Shown piece after piece: positions 1-8,834 of a stretch of DNA of 52,343 bases. A program made the position numbers and the translations under genes. Position 1 is the first letter of the stretch. Every line of letters starts with the position of its first letter. The stretch comes from JANWHZ01 sp964527385 (GTDB lineage: Bacteria > Patescibacteriota > Saccharimonadia > Saccharimonadales > UBA4665): positions 1-52,343 of the forward strand of contig CAZGPZ010000002.1 of NCBI GenBank assembly GCA_964527385.1, read 5' to 3'. The notes under the pieces are model-generated. The model ran no database searches, had not been told where the DNA came from, and saw only the letters and a list, made by a program, of their open reading frames with translations.

Positions 1-1323
1 ATCTACCACGGCAATACGAATTCCACGCGCACGCTCGCGTTTACGAAGCGTGAAGTTTTGGACACCAGCAATCTCACGCGCGTCCTGCAGGTCGACACCG
101 CGAAACGAACCGCGCTGGTTGAATCAAACGTGCCGATGGACAAGCTGGTGCGTGCCACGCTCCGGCACGGGCTCATCCCACCCGTCGTGCCAGAATTTCC
201 TGGGATTACTGTCGGCGGCGCTATCCAAGGCGGAGCCGGCGAAAGCAGCTCGTTCCATTGGGGCAGCGTGAACAATATCGTGAAACAATGCGAAGTCATC
301 CTTGCCGACGGTTCAGTCGTGCGTGCATCGCCCGCCAAGAACAGTGACCTATTCTGGGGCATGGCCGGCTCGTACGGGTCGCTTGGCGTCGTTACCGCCG
401 CAGAGATCCAACTAATTCCCACGAAACAGTATGTCACGGTGACCTACCTGCCCGTCCATTCTTTTGCCGAGGCGATTGCCGTCACCACGCAGGCGACCAA
501 AGCTGGCAATGATTTCGTCGACGGCATACTTTTTTCTGCTCACGCGGGTGTCATTATTACCGGCAAATTGAGTGACGAGCGTATTGGCAAGGCCAAACAT
601 TTTCGTAGGCCGCACGACGAGTGGTTCTACCTCCACGCGCAAAAACTTGCTAGCCGAAGCACCGTAACGACCGAAAGCATCCCGGTCATGGACTACTTAT
701 TCCGCTACGACCGCGGCGCGTTCTGGATGGGCAAGTACGCATTCGACATGTTCGGCATAACGTTTAACCGCGCCAACCGTTTGTGGCTGAACGGCCTTTT
801 GAACACGCGCCGTATGTACCAGGCGCTGCAAGGCAGCGGCGCGGCGCAGCAGTTCATTATCCAGGACATTGCCATGCCCGCCGGGCGCGCGAAAGACCTG
901 CTGGAATACAGCAACAAAACGTTCGGCATCTATCCGATTTGGCTGTGCCCGCTAACGGTCGACACTATGTCGCCGCTGCATGCCAACTATTTGGATACTG
1001 ATGAGATAATTAACATCGGCATATGGGGACCGCTCGCGGGCAACCACGCCGGCTTCGTTGCCGCGAACAAAGCACTCGAACAAAAGGTACATGCCCTTGG
1101 TGGGCGCAAATGGTTGTACGCACACGCCTACTATTCGCGTGACGATTTCTGGAAAGTTTATGACGAAAATTGGTACCGGGAACTCCGCGCGAAGTACCAC
1201 GCCGAAACACTGCCGACCGTCTACGACAAAGTGCACGTAGGTGACAAACCCAAGCCTATCAACTACCGGAGTGGCATCTGGCGCGCGATCTCAACGCGCC
1301 GTGCCGTCAGCGTGAAGAAGTAG
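1..1323 (+). CDS. FAD-binding oxidoreductase (DWF1/DHCR24-like), 5' truncated
   Basis: The reading frame is open from base 1, so the start lies outside the window; the visible 440 residues begin IYHGNTNSTR. That resembles the HGxTNSTR FAD-binding stretch of the FAD_binding_4 (VAO/PCMH-type) family of DIMINUTO/DHCR24-like enzymes. The FAD domain continues with PEFPGITVGGAIQGGAGE and FWGMAGSYGSLGVVT, typical of this fold. The C-terminal half is a substrate domain. The family reduces or oxidises C-C or C-O bonds using FAD; the substrate cannot be inferred here. It converges on the reductase gene at 1307-2044 and overlaps its end by 17 bases. Family assignment is firm; sterol-type activity is not claimed. 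Confidence 0.85.
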   Translation: MYHGNTNSTRTLAFTKREVLDTSNLTRVLQVDTAKRTALVESNVPMDKLVRATLRHGLIPPVVPEFPGITVGGAIQGGAGESSSFHWGSVNNIVKQCEVILADGSVVRASPAKNSDLFWGMAGSYGSLGVVTAAEIQLIPTKQYVTVTYLPVHSFAEAIAVTTQATKAGNDFVDGILFSAHAGVIITGKLSDERIGKAKHFRRPHDEWFYLHAQKLASRSTVTTESIPVMDYLFRYDRGAFWMGKYAFDMFGITFNRANRLWLNGLLNTRRMYQALQGSGAAQQFIIQDIAMPAGRAKDLLEYSNKTFGIYPIWLCPLTVDTMSPLHANYLDTDEIINIGIWGPLAGNHAGFVAANKALEQKVHALGGRKWLYAHAYYSRDDFWKVYDENWYRELRAKYHAETLPTVYDKVHVGDKPKPINYRSGIWRAISTRRAVSVKK

Positions 1324-2044
1324 CTGCCGCACCGAAGCGCTCGGTTTTGATGCGTGCCGGCGGCACGCCGAGCTGTACCAGCACATCTGCCATTGCTTCG
1401 ACAAAAGGCGTTGCCCCGCATACATAACAAACTGTGTTGGATCCGAGTTCGTCGATAGAACGTTGCAAGAGCACAGGTGATATCCGCCCTTTCATTCCCG
1501 CCCAACCCGCAGGCGTTTCGCCTGATATCGTGATGGTCGTATCGGCATTACCAAGCAGTTCAGGCTTGTAAATGATCTCTTCATACGACCGTGCGCTATA
1601 GACAAGCTTCATCGCGGCTGCCGAATGCGCAGCCTGGTGCGCCTGCATCATGCATCGAAGCGGTACCACGCCCGATCCGCCACCTACCAGCAAAACCGGT
1701 TCAGGAGCATCGGGCCGCCATACAAAGAACTTGCCGAGCGGACCGCGGATCTCGACTTTGTCGCCTGGTCGGACCTGGTCGTGCATGTAGGGTGATATTT
1801 CGCCGCCGGGCAAGAGCGCAATAGTCAGTTGTAAATGATTGTCGCCCGCCGCCACCGACGCTGCCGAGTACAAGCGCGCGGCTTGGTAGCCATTTTCGCC
1901 AGTCAACCGGATTTCGTAATGCTGGCCAGGCAGATGCCGTATCGGCGTGCCGAACGCAAACGTGAAGGATTTTACAGTCGGTGTCTCGACAGCGATACTG
2001 ACAACGCTTGCTTCCCGCCAGTCGCTTGGCCCAGCTTCATGCAT
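1307..2044 (-). CDS. Ferredoxin-NADP reductase-like FAD/NAD(P) oxidoreductase
   Basis: A 245-residue protein of the FNR superfamily. The FAD domain carries RLYSAAS (RxYS flavin motif). The NAD(P) domain has LLVGGGSGVVPLRCMM and a C-terminal CGATPFVEAMADVLVQLGV nucleotide-binding stretch. No iron-sulfur domain is visible. I chose the ATG at 2044 because it overlaps the end of the upstream sulfite-oxidase-like gene (its TGA is at 2039-2037), which implies translational coupling; an in-frame extension to 2095 would run into that gene. Known pairs of a Moco oxidoreductase and an FNR-type reductase suggest it passes electrons from NAD(P)H to or from the molybdoenzyme; that link is inference. Confidence 0.85.
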   Translation of the reverse strand: MHEAGPSDWREASVVSIAVETPTVKSFTFAFGTPIRHLPGQHYEIRLTGENGYQAARLYSAASVAAGDNHLQLTIALLPGGEISPYMHDQVRPGDKVEIRGPLGKFFVWRPDAPEPVLLVGGGSGVVPLRCMMQAHQAAHSAAAMKLVYSARSYEEIIYKPELLGNADTTITISGETPAGWAGMKGRISPVLLQRSIDELGSNTVCYVCGATPFVEAMADVLVQLGVPPARIKTERFGAAATSSR

Positions 2045-2644
2045 CAGTGTCGTACCGTTGTTCGCGCCATGGGTCGCCGTAATTATGGTAACCATTCACT
2101 TCCCAAAGGCCCGGATGGTCTGCAGGCGTAAACGTCAGCTTTTGTACCCATTTCGCGCTTTTCCAAAAGTACAAGTGCGGCACGAATAATCTTGCGGCCC
2201 GCCGTGCTCTGCGGGCAATGGCTGCCCGTCTGCCATGGTCGCCACGAGTGCCTGTCCATTTGTGACATCCGCAACCGGCACGTTCGTTGTGTAACCGCCA
2301 TAACTGGACGCGATGAGAAACTTCGCATTGCTCGTGAGCCCGCCGGCGGCAGCGATAAGCTCATCGATCGACACGCCTTCCCATGGCATGCCCAAACGGC
2401 TCCAGCGGGTCACGCAATGGATGTCGGTCGTCATCTGCGTCTTCGGCAATCGATTGAACGCATCCCAATCCAATACGACTGGCTTGCTAACCTCACCCTC
2501 AATCGCAAGCGCCCAATTACTGGTCGCGATGCGTGGCGTCGGGCCGTACGTCAGCACCGGCCATTCATCAACCGCCGTCTGGCCAGGAGGCAGCCGCCTG
2601 CCCTGATCCGGCCTGCCCTTAAATCCTCGGTTAATAATAGACAT
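2037..2644 (-). pseudogene. Sulfite-oxidase-like molybdopterin protein, broken by one frameshift
   Basis: The N-terminal frame begins MSIINRGFKGR, a start typical of small SUOX/YedY-like Moco proteins. It contains DIHCVTRWSRLGMPWEGV, in which the Cys is the expected molybdenum ligand. After PLPAEHGGP the frame is lost near base 2190 and soon hits a stop. Another frame then continues the family sequence (RLFVPHLYFWKSAKWVQKL, then WEVNGYHNYGDPW) to TGA at 2039-2037. One missing base, or two extra, explains it. A sequencing or assembly error is as likely as a real mutation, because the remainder is well conserved. The start at 2644 lies 6 bases after a TACACT hexamer. It forms an operon with the reductase downstream. 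Confidence 0.82.
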
Positions 2645-2650
2645 AAGCAA

Positions 2651-2656
2651 AGTGTA
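2651..2656 (-). promoter_or_regulatory. -10 hexamer of the molybdoenzyme operon
   Basis: TACACT on the minus strand, preceded by TGG, ends 6 bases before the ATG at 2644. The geometry predicts transcription starting at or near the start codon. No Shine-Dalgarno sequence is present. Confidence 0.5.
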
Positions 2657-2838
2657 CCACGCGCTTGTACGGTCCTGCAGTAACCAAGTATGCTTACTGA
2701 CCATTCCGTCGCGGCCGAGTACAATAACGTAGGTGCGGGCAGAATAGCATCCGTGCAATTCACTGTTTTGCTCAAACTCGAACGATGATAGCACGCTCGT
2801 ATGGCAAGGTTGCATGAGACCAGAATGGGGGAAACTGT

Positions 2839-3684
2839 ATGAAAATCGATGGCCGTGAAGTCGCGCTGACACATGCAAGCAAGGTCATGTTTCCGGGAAC
2901 CACCGTCACGAAACGTACTATTTTCGAATATTACGCCCGCGTTTTCCCATACATGGAGCCGTTCCTCAAGGACCGCCCGGTTGTGCTTACGCGGTATATC
3001 GAAGGCATCGGGCAGGAAGGCTTTTACCAAAAGGAAGCCGGCGAATACTTCCCACAGTGGATCAAGCGTGTGCCGGTCAAATTGGTCCAAGGCGGCATGC
3101 AACACCTGGTGGTGATCGATTCCGCGGCTGCCCTGGCCTACCTCGCCAACCAAGGGACAATCACGTTCCATATTTGGTCGTCGACCATACATTCGCTCCA
3201 CAAACCGGATACCATGGTGTTCGACCTCGACCCGAGCGACAATGATTTCCAGAAAGTCATTGCGACCGCGAAGTTGCTGCGCGGTATTATTGAAAAGCAC
3301 GGTTATAAAACCAACTTGATGGCTACTGGCTCGCGCGGGTTGCACATCATTATCAATATCAAACCAGAGCGGGATTTTGATGATGTACGAGCCGAAGCTC
3401 ACGCCATGGCCGAGGAAGCCATCGCTTTGCAGCCAAATTTGGTGACGATAGAAGCGCGCAAAGCCAAGCGCGGCAAACGCGTCTATATCGATGTTACCCG
3501 CAACGCTTACGGCCAGACGCATGTCGCGCCGTACGCTTTGCGCGCGCGTGACGGGGCGCCGGTCGCCACGCCGCTAAGCTGGGATGAACTCACGAATTCG
3601 CTTTCGCCCAAACAATATACCATCCACAACATCTACCGCCGCCTTGCTGCCAAGCCAAATCCATGGAACATAGCCAATGACTGA
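2839..3684 (+). CDS. LigD-type polymerase/primase domain protein
   Basis: A 281-residue protein matching the polymerase domain (PolDom) of bacterial LigD, an archaeo-eukaryotic-primase fold enzyme that adds nucleotides at double-strand breaks during end joining. Visible motifs are VFDLDPSD (metal-binding Asp129 and Asp131), TGSRGLHI, and IDVTRNAYGQT. The length fits a stand-alone polymerase domain: there is no ligase or phosphoesterase domain, and no Ku or ATP-dependent ligase gene in the window. A GGGGG Shine-Dalgarno 7 bases upstream supports the ATG at 2839. It is transcribed divergently from the molybdoenzyme operon. The family is certain; participation in NHEJ is inferred. Confidence 0.92.
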   Translation: MKIDGREVALTHASKVMFPGTTVTKRTIFEYYARVFPYMEPFLKDRPVVLTRYIEGIGQEGFYQKEAGEYFPQWIKRVPVKLVQGGMQHLVVIDSAAALAYLANQGTITFHIWSSTIHSLHKPDTMVFDLDPSDNDFQKVIATAKLLRGIIEKHGYKTNLMATGSRGLHIIINIKPERDFDDVRAEAHAMAEEAIALQPNLVTIEARKAKRGKRVYIDVTRNAYGQTHVAPYALRARDGAPVATPLSWDELTNSLSPKQYTIHNIYRRLAAKPNPWNIAND

Positions 3685-3690
3685 TATTAT
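3685..3690 (+). promoter_or_regulatory. -10 hexamer of the NUDIX gene
   Basis: TATTAT starts immediately after the stop of the LigD-type gene and ends 6 bases before the ATG at 3697. It fits a leaderless start; no ribosome-binding site is seen. Confidence 0.5.
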
Positions 3691-3696
3691 TAGACA

Positions 3697-4143
3697 ATGG
3701 ACGAATTATTCGCGCAGGATTTGCAATGTTCCGGCGCAAAGGCGATCGTATTTATAGGCGGCCGGCTATTAGTATATAGGCGTGATACGAACACGAAACG
3801 CTTCCCCTTATGCCTTGATCTGCCAGGCGGCGGGCATGAGGTTGGCGAAACGCCGTTTGAAACGATAAAACGTGAAATCCGCGAAGAATTCGGGTTAGCT
3901 ATAAACCGCAAACAAGTCGTATGGGCGAAGCGTTATGTGGCTTTGGATGACCAACGCAAGCACGCGTATTATGCCGTATTGCTCTTGCCGGCAAGCGCGG
4001 CCGCCAGTATCGAGCTTGGCAACGAAGGTACTGAATGGTTACTCCTCAAACCCGGTGACTTTTTATCACGCAAAGATGCCTGGCCCGCGATGCAGGACCG
4101 CGTCCGCGACTTCATGAAAGCCGGAATACCCCTGCCAAGATAA
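3697..4143 (+). CDS. NUDIX hydrolase
   Basis: A 148-residue single-domain protein. The Nudix box is complete: GHEVGETPFETIKREIREEF followed by GL, fitting GX5EX7REUXEEXGU. Such enzymes hydrolyse nucleoside diphosphates linked to a moiety X. The wide spacing of other motifs does not identify the substrate. It lies 12 bases after the LigD-type gene but has its own TATTAT hexamer. A second, unrelated NUDIX protein is at 28726. Confidence 0.9.
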   Translation: MDELFAQDLQCSGAKAIVFIGGRLLVYRRDTNTKRFPLCLDLPGGGHEVGETPFETIKREIREEFGLAINRKQVVWAKRYVALDDQRKHAYYAVLLLPASAAASIELGNEGTEWLLLKPGDFLSRKDAWPAMQDRVRDFMKAGIPLPR

Positions 4144-4176
4144 GTATTTAGATATCCGCAATTATGTGACGAAGAA

Positions 4177-4719
4177 CTAGCGGGCCGGCGTCTCGCCGCC
4201 AGGTGGAAGCAGGCGATGCTCGGGAAGGTATTTCTTGCGCAGCAAGGCACGCTGAAGCTCGTGCAGGACTTGCTCGGCGTGTTCATAGCTCATGCCGATA
4301 CGCGCGATGGGTGCCTGCTGGGGCTGAGTGCCATGTTGGGCGAATGTCAAGATAACGCCATTTTTGCCGGCAAGGATCGACGCGTCGTCGCTATACAGCA
4401 CGCGCGCGTCGATTGCGACGAGGACGATGGTCGCTTTGCTAGCCAGGTCGCCCAAGCTCTCGTGCTGGTCGTTGCCACGTTCGAAGCCCGCCCAATCCCA
4501 CAACTGGACCGCCTCGTGCTCTTGTAAGCTGAAGTGATTGATAAGCAGCGTCAGAATATCTTCGCTTGGCAGTTCTGCGCCGTCCTCGATGCGTTCAAGG
4601 TGTTCGATATCTATCTCGACCGCGCCCGAAACTTCGGCCAGGCTTTCGCGCCGGTTTTCGCGCAGGCTACGCAACCGGTCGCCAAGAAAATTAGGTGATT
4701 CACGCTGAGGTCCGTGCAT
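4177..4719 (-). CDS. HTH (XRE-like) protein with C-terminal DUF3467-like domain
   Basis: About 180 residues. The first third is a Cro/C1-type helix-turn-helix (LGDRLRSLRENRRESLAEVS, then IEHLERIEDGAELPSEDILT). The C-terminal half (YSDDASILAGKNGVILTFAQ, then ARIGMSYEHAEQVLHELQRA) resembles DUF3467-type domains. The probable role is a DNA-binding regulator; targets are unknown. It is divergent from murB. Two starts are possible: ATG at 4728, or ATG at 4719, which lies 7 bases after a TACTAT hexamer (4727-4732, minus strand). I chose the latter by analogy with the other genes here. Confidence 0.72.
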   Translation of the reverse strand: MHGPQRESPNFLGDRLRSLRENRRESLAEVSGAVEIDIEHLERIEDGAELPSEDILTLLINHFSLQEHEAVQLWDWAGFERGNDQHESLGDLASKATIVLVAIDARVLYSDDASILAGKNGVILTFAQHGTQPQQAPIARIGMSYEHAEQVLHELQRALLRKKYLPEHRLLPPGGETPAR

Positions 4720-4783
4720 ACGTACCATAGTACCGCCGTTGCACGATGTGGGCAAGCATGATAGCGCGCGTATTTTTTCGCGA

Positions 4784-4789
4784 TATACT
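4784..4789 (+). promoter_or_regulatory. -10 hexamer of murB
   Basis: TATACT ends 6 bases before the murB ATG at 4796. It fits a leaderless start. The -35 region is not recognisable. Confidence 0.5.
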
Positions 4790-4795
4790 GGATAC

Positions 4796-5824
4796 ATGGA
4801 CCCACGGACGAATGTTTCTTTGCATGACTACTCCACGATGCGCCTCGGTGGCTCGGCGGCATACATGAGCGAAGTCAAAGACCGCCACGAATTGGCGTCC
4901 GCGCTCGATTGGGCGGCCAAGCAAAAACTACCGGTGATCATGATCGGCGGCGGCAGCAACGTCGTCTGGCGCGACGAGGGCTTCCCTGGTTTGCTGCTTG
5001 CCAACAAAATCATGCGTTACGAGGATTTCAACGAAGACGGTACCAACCATTACATTACCATCGGCGCCGGCGAAGATTGGGATGCGACTATCGAACGCAC
5101 GGTTGATGCGGGGTTGACCGGCATCGAGGCGTTGAGCCTCATACCCGGCACTGCCGGCGCAACTCCCGTGCAGAATGTCGGCGCATACGGGCAGGAAATC
5201 GCCAGTACACTGGCAACGGTCGAAGCGTACGATACAGCCGTGCGCAGTTTCGTGACGCTGCGCGGCGCGGACTGTGGCTTTGGGTATCGCACCAGCCGCT
5301 TCAAGACAACCGACCATGGCAGGTTTTACATCACCGCTATAACGTTGCACCTCACAAAAGGCAACCCCGAGCCGCCATTTTACGGCGCGCTTGAGCAGTA
5401 TTTCGCCGAGCACCACGTGGCCGAAATAACACCATCGGCTATGAGGAAAGCTGTCATCGACATCCGCTCGCATAAGCTGCCTAACCCGCGTAACGTTGCT
5501 AATAATGGGTCATTCTTCGCGAACCCGGTCGTCGACCAAGCAACTCTGACCCAGCTGACCGCAGACCACGGCGAAATCCCCCACTGGCCGGCCAGCAATG
5601 GGAAGGTCAAATTATCCGGCGCATGGCTGATTGAGCAAGCCGGGCTGAAGGGCTTCCACGACTCGGTGACCGGCATGGCAATCTGGGACAAACAGCCGCT
5701 CGTGCTTGTCAACGAGCACGCCAAATCCACCGCTGATCTACTCGCCTTCAAACGTCGTGTCGTCGATGCCGTCAAAGACCGCTTCGGCGTCACTCTGGAA
5801 CAGGAACCAGAGCTTCTGCCCTAG
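4796..5824 (+). CDS. murB: UDP-N-acetylenolpyruvoylglucosamine reductase
   Basis: A 342-residue type I MurB, which reduces UDP-GlcNAc-enolpyruvate to UDP-MurNAc with NADPH in the cytoplasm, the second committed step of peptidoglycan synthesis. The FAD domain shows MIGGGSNVVWRDEGF and SLIPGTAGATPVQNVGAYGQ. The catalytic region has the GSFFANP serine motif, and the C terminus (GAWLIEQAGLKGF) is typical. The start is set by the TATACT hexamer 6 bases upstream; an extension to 4739 would begin with TTG inside the promoter. It converges on glyA with a 3-base gap. murA lies 1.5 kb further on. Confidence 0.96.
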   Translation: MDPRTNVSLHDYSTMRLGGSAAYMSEVKDRHELASALDWAAKQKLPVIMIGGGSNVVWRDEGFPGLLLANKIMRYEDFNEDGTNHYITIGAGEDWDATIERTVDAGLTGIEALSLIPGTAGATPVQNVGAYGQEIASTLATVEAYDTAVRSFVTLRGADCGFGYRTSRFKTTDHGRFYITAITLHLTKGNPEPPFYGALEQYFAEHHVAEITPSAMRKAVIDIRSHKLPNPRNVANNGSFFANPVVDQATLTQLTADHGEIPHWPASNGKVKLSGAWLIEQAGLKGFHDSVTGMAIWDKQPLVLVNEHAKSTADLLAFKRRVVDAVKDRFGVTLEQEPELLP

Positions 5825-5827
5825 AAA

Positions 5828-7156
5828 CTAGACAGGAAAGCCTGAGGCGAAGGTGACGACTCTAGCTTTAAGTGCTTTGAGGTCGCTGTCGTCCGATAAT
5901 TCAGCACGGAATTGTTTCCTGGCGGCGGCAGCAGTTTTCTTGTCGGGCGAAGCAATGTCTTTGATATAGTGTTTGCGGAGAATCTCGACGCCCTCGTTGA
6001 TGAAATCGGCAACTTGGACCATTTCTTTTTCCTTCATGCCACGCGTGGTCAGCGTCGGCGTGCCCAGACGGTAGCCGCTCGGAAAGAACGGTGAATTCGG
6101 CTCGCTCGGTATCGTCTGCTTATTGCCGAATATGTTTGCCATCTCAAGCCCGGTGTGCACTTCCCACCCCGCAAGGCCTTTGTTGCGCAGGTCGATCCAT
6201 ACCATATGGTTCTCCGAGCCATTGCCCACCAGGGAAAAACCATGCTCTGACAACCTTTTAGCCAACGCGGCAGCATTCGTGACAATTTGCCGGGTGTATT
6301 GCTTGAATTCCGGCGCCATGGCTTCTTTGAGCGCGACTGCGATGCCGGCAATTTTATTCATGTGCGGACCGCCTTGGTGGCCAGGGAATACTGCATAATC
6401 CACCCTCCGCGGAAGTTCAGGGTCTTTGTCCAGGCCTTTCTGCGTCACCATGATCATGGCGCCGCGCGGGCCGCGGATAGTCTTGTGTGTCGTCGTCATG
6501 ATGACGTGGGCGTATGGCACTGGCGACGGGTGCGCCCCACCGGCAACCAGCCCGCCAATGTGCGAAATATCAGCCACGAAAAACGCGCCGACTTCATCGG
6601 CTATTTCAGCGTATTTCTCCCATTTGAAGACTCTTGTGTAGGCCGTCCCACCGCTCCAGATCAATTTGGGCTTGACCCGCCGGGCAATCTTGGCAAGCTC
6701 CACGAAATCGATCTCGCCATCATCATTGATGTGATAATACTCAGTCCTGTAATACTTCCCGGTAAAGCTGGCTACTTGCCCCATGGACAGATGGCCGCCA
6801 TGGCTTAGCTCCTGAGACAAGGCGACATCGCCCGGCTGCATGATCGACGCCAAGATTTCCAGGTTCGCCGGCGAGCCAGAATACGGCTGCACATTCACGA
6901 ATGGTACACCGAACAGTTCTTTGGCGCGTTCGCGGCAAATCGTTTCAATTTGGTCGACAAATTCGTTCCCCGTGTAATACCGCTTGCCGGGATACCCTTC
7001 GGCGTACTTGTTCTCGAGCACCGATCCGATCGCTTCGTGCACTGCCTGGCTGACGATGTTCTCCGAAGGGATCATCTCCAGCCCTTCGCGCTGGCGCTTC
7101 TCTTCCCCATCTATTAGCTTTGCTATCTGGTCATCCTGTGCGTGTAAGTTTGCCAT
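5828..7156 (-). CDS. glyA: Serine hydroxymethyltransferase
   Basis: A 442-residue PLP enzyme that interconverts serine and glycine and makes 5,10-methylene-tetrahydrofolate. The PLP-lysine motif THKTIRGPRGAM is present, as are the N-terminal NIVSQAV and YAEGYPGKRYYTGNEFVDQ motifs. Length is normal. The ATG at 7156 has a strong GGAGGAA Shine-Dalgarno. It is convergent with murB and divergent from the HTH-murA gene. Confidence 0.97.
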   Translation of the reverse strand: MANLHAQDDQIAKLIDGEEKRQREGLEMIPSENIVSQAVHEAIGSVLENKYAEGYPGKRYYTGNEFVDQIETICRERAKELFGVPFVNVQPYSGSPANLEILASIMQPGDVALSQELSHGGHLSMGQVASFTGKYYRTEYYHINDDGEIDFVELAKIARRVKPKLIWSGGTAYTRVFKWEKYAEIADEVGAFFVADISHIGGLVAGGAHPSPVPYAHVIMTTTHKTIRGPRGAMIMVTQKGLDKDPELPRRVDYAVFPGHQGGPHMNKIAGIAVALKEAMAPEFKQYTRQIVTNAAALAKRLSEHGFSLVGNGSENHMVWIDLRNKGLAGWEVHTGLEMANIFGNKQTIPSEPNSPFFPSGYRLGTPTLTTRGMKEKEMVQVADFINEGVEILRKHYIKDIASPDKKTAAAARKQFRAELSDDSDLKALKARVVTFASGFPV

Positions 7157-7310
7157 CAATAATTCCTCCGTTCCTCAAATAAGTCAGCATAGTGGGCCAG
7201 GAGTAGTCAAATCATACCTATGATTGTACCAGCTCGTTATGCGCGGAACCAGGGGTTTCGATGCCTGATTGTTGCTTAAACATATCGTGTATGATATCTT
7301 CAGGGTACTT

Positions 7311-8828
7311 ATGTCCAACGAAAAAATTGGGCAATTGATCGCCCAAATACGCCAAGACAGAAACCTAACCCAAGCCGAATTCGCGAAACGCCTCGCTACC
7401 TCCCAGTCAGCCGTCAACCGCATCGAACACGGCAAACAGAACCTAAGCCTGGAAACCCTCGGACGCATCAGCGACGTACTTAACAAACAGCTCATATCCG
7501 TCGCCGGCGGTGCCGTGAACCTCCGCATCGAAGGCGGCCACGAACTCCATGGGAGCATCACGCTAAAAACCAGCAAAAACGCCGCCGTCGGGCTGATGTG
7601 TGCCAGCCTGCTCAACAAGGGCACGACCCGTATCAGGAGCGTCCCGCGCATCGAGGAAGTCCACCGGCTCGTCGAAGTCCTCGCAAGCATTGGCGTGTCC
7701 GTCAAATGGTTGCCTGGTAACGACCTGGAGATCAAGCCGCCCGCCAAGCTCCGCCTGGAAAACATGGACAAAGAAGCCGCGCGCAAAACCCGCAGCGTCA
7801 TCATGTTCATCGGTCCCCTCTTGCACCATTTCGATGATTTCAAGATCCCGTATGCCGGCGGCTGCGAACTCGGCCGGCGCACCGTCCTGCCGCACTTGTA
7901 TGCCCTCGAGGAATTCGGCGCCGACATTTTCACCAAAAACGGTCACTACCACATCACCGCCAACAGGCATGTGCCAAAGCGCCCGGTTGTGCTGTACGAA
8001 TCCGGCGACACAACGACCGAGAACATCCTCATGGCTGCCGCCGGCATGGACGGCGAAACTGTCATCAAGATGGCTAGCGCCAACTATATGGTCCAAGACC
8101 TTTGTTTGTTCCTGAAAAAACTTGGCGTCAAGATCGACGGCATCGGTACGAGCACACTGCGCGTCCATGGCACCAGCAACATCCACAAGAACGTGACGTA
8201 TGCGCCGGCGGAAGACCCCGTCGAGGCGATGACGTTCATCTCCGCCGCAGTGACGACCGATTCATCGATCACTATCGAGCGCGCACCAATCGACTTTATC
8301 GAGCTAGAACTGCTAAAGCTGGAAAAAATGGGGCTCAGCTATGATATCAGCCAGCCGTATAAAGCCACGAATGGCTATACCGATTTGGTCGACCTGACGA
8401 TCCACAAGCACAATGGCACACTCATCGCGCCCGCCGAAAAAATCCACCCGAACGTCTTCCCCGGCCTGAACATCGACCACCTGCCGTATTTCGTCCCGAT
8501 CGTGGCCGTCGCCACTGGCCGCACGCTCATCCATGACTGGATCTATGAAGACCGCGCGCTTATGTTCACCGAGATGAAGAAGATCGGCGTCGACATAGAA
8601 CTAGCAGACCCGCACCGCGTCTTCATCAACGGACCGACCAAATGGCGCCCGACCGACCTCGTCAGCCCGAGCGGCATCCGCCCCGCTGTCATGCTGCTGA
8701 TCGGCATGTTGGCAGCCGACGGTGTCAGCACGCTCAGGAACGTCTATACGATCAACCGCGGCTACGAAGACCTTGCCGACCGCCTGAACTCCCTCGGCGC
8801 CCACATCACCGTCATCCACGAGATGTAA
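7311..8828 (+). CDS. murA: UDP-N-acetylglucosamine 1-carboxyvinyltransferase with N-terminal HTH
   Basis: 505 residues. Residues 1-65 form an XRE-type helix-turn-helix (LIAQIRQDRNLTQAEFAKRL, SQSAVNRIEHGKQNLSLETL). From residue 70 on it is a full MurA, which transfers enolpyruvate from PEP to UDP-GlcNAc. The catalytic Cys is retained at position 185 in GGCELGRR; loss of it would mark an EPSP-like or fosfomycin-resistant variant. TSKNAAVGLMCASLL is the usual substrate-binding stretch. The ATG at 7311 is preceded by a TGTATGAT extended -10 about 15 bases upstream and a weak AGGG; an upstream in-frame extension to 7269 overlaps this promoter. The HTH suggests autoregulation or DNA tethering; that is inference. 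Confidence 0.93.
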   Translation: MSNEKIGQLIAQIRQDRNLTQAEFAKRLATSQSAVNRIEHGKQNLSLETLGRISDVLNKQLISVAGGAVNLRIEGGHELHGSITLKTSKNAAVGLMCASLLNKGTTRIRSVPRIEEVHRLVEVLASIGVSVKWLPGNDLEIKPPAKLRLENMDKEAARKTRSVIMFIGPLLHHFDDFKIPYAGGCELGRRTVLPHLYALEEFGADIFTKNGHYHITANRHVPKRPVVLYESGDTTTENILMAAAGMDGETVIKMASANYMVQDLCLFLKKLGVKIDGIGTSTLRVHGTSNIHKNVTYAPAEDPVEAMTFISAAVTTDSSITIERAPIDFIELELLKLEKMGLSYDISQPYKATNGYTDLVDLTIHKHNGTLIAPAEKIHPNVFPGLNIDHLPYFVPIVAVATGRTLIHDWIYEDRALMFTEMKKIGVDIELADPHRVFINGPTKWRPTDLVSPSGIRPAVMLLIGMLAADGVSTLRNVYTINRGYEDLADRLNSLGAHITVIHEM

Positions 8829-8834
8829 GGCTCG

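Noticed and set aside
2551..3522. 323-codon open frame on the minus strand
   Set aside because: It lies antisense to the LigD-type polymerase gene, has no recognisable domain and mixes frames of the molybdoenzyme leader.
7184..8186. Two 200-250-codon minus-strand frames across murA
   Set aside because: They are opposite a conserved MurA and have no motif.
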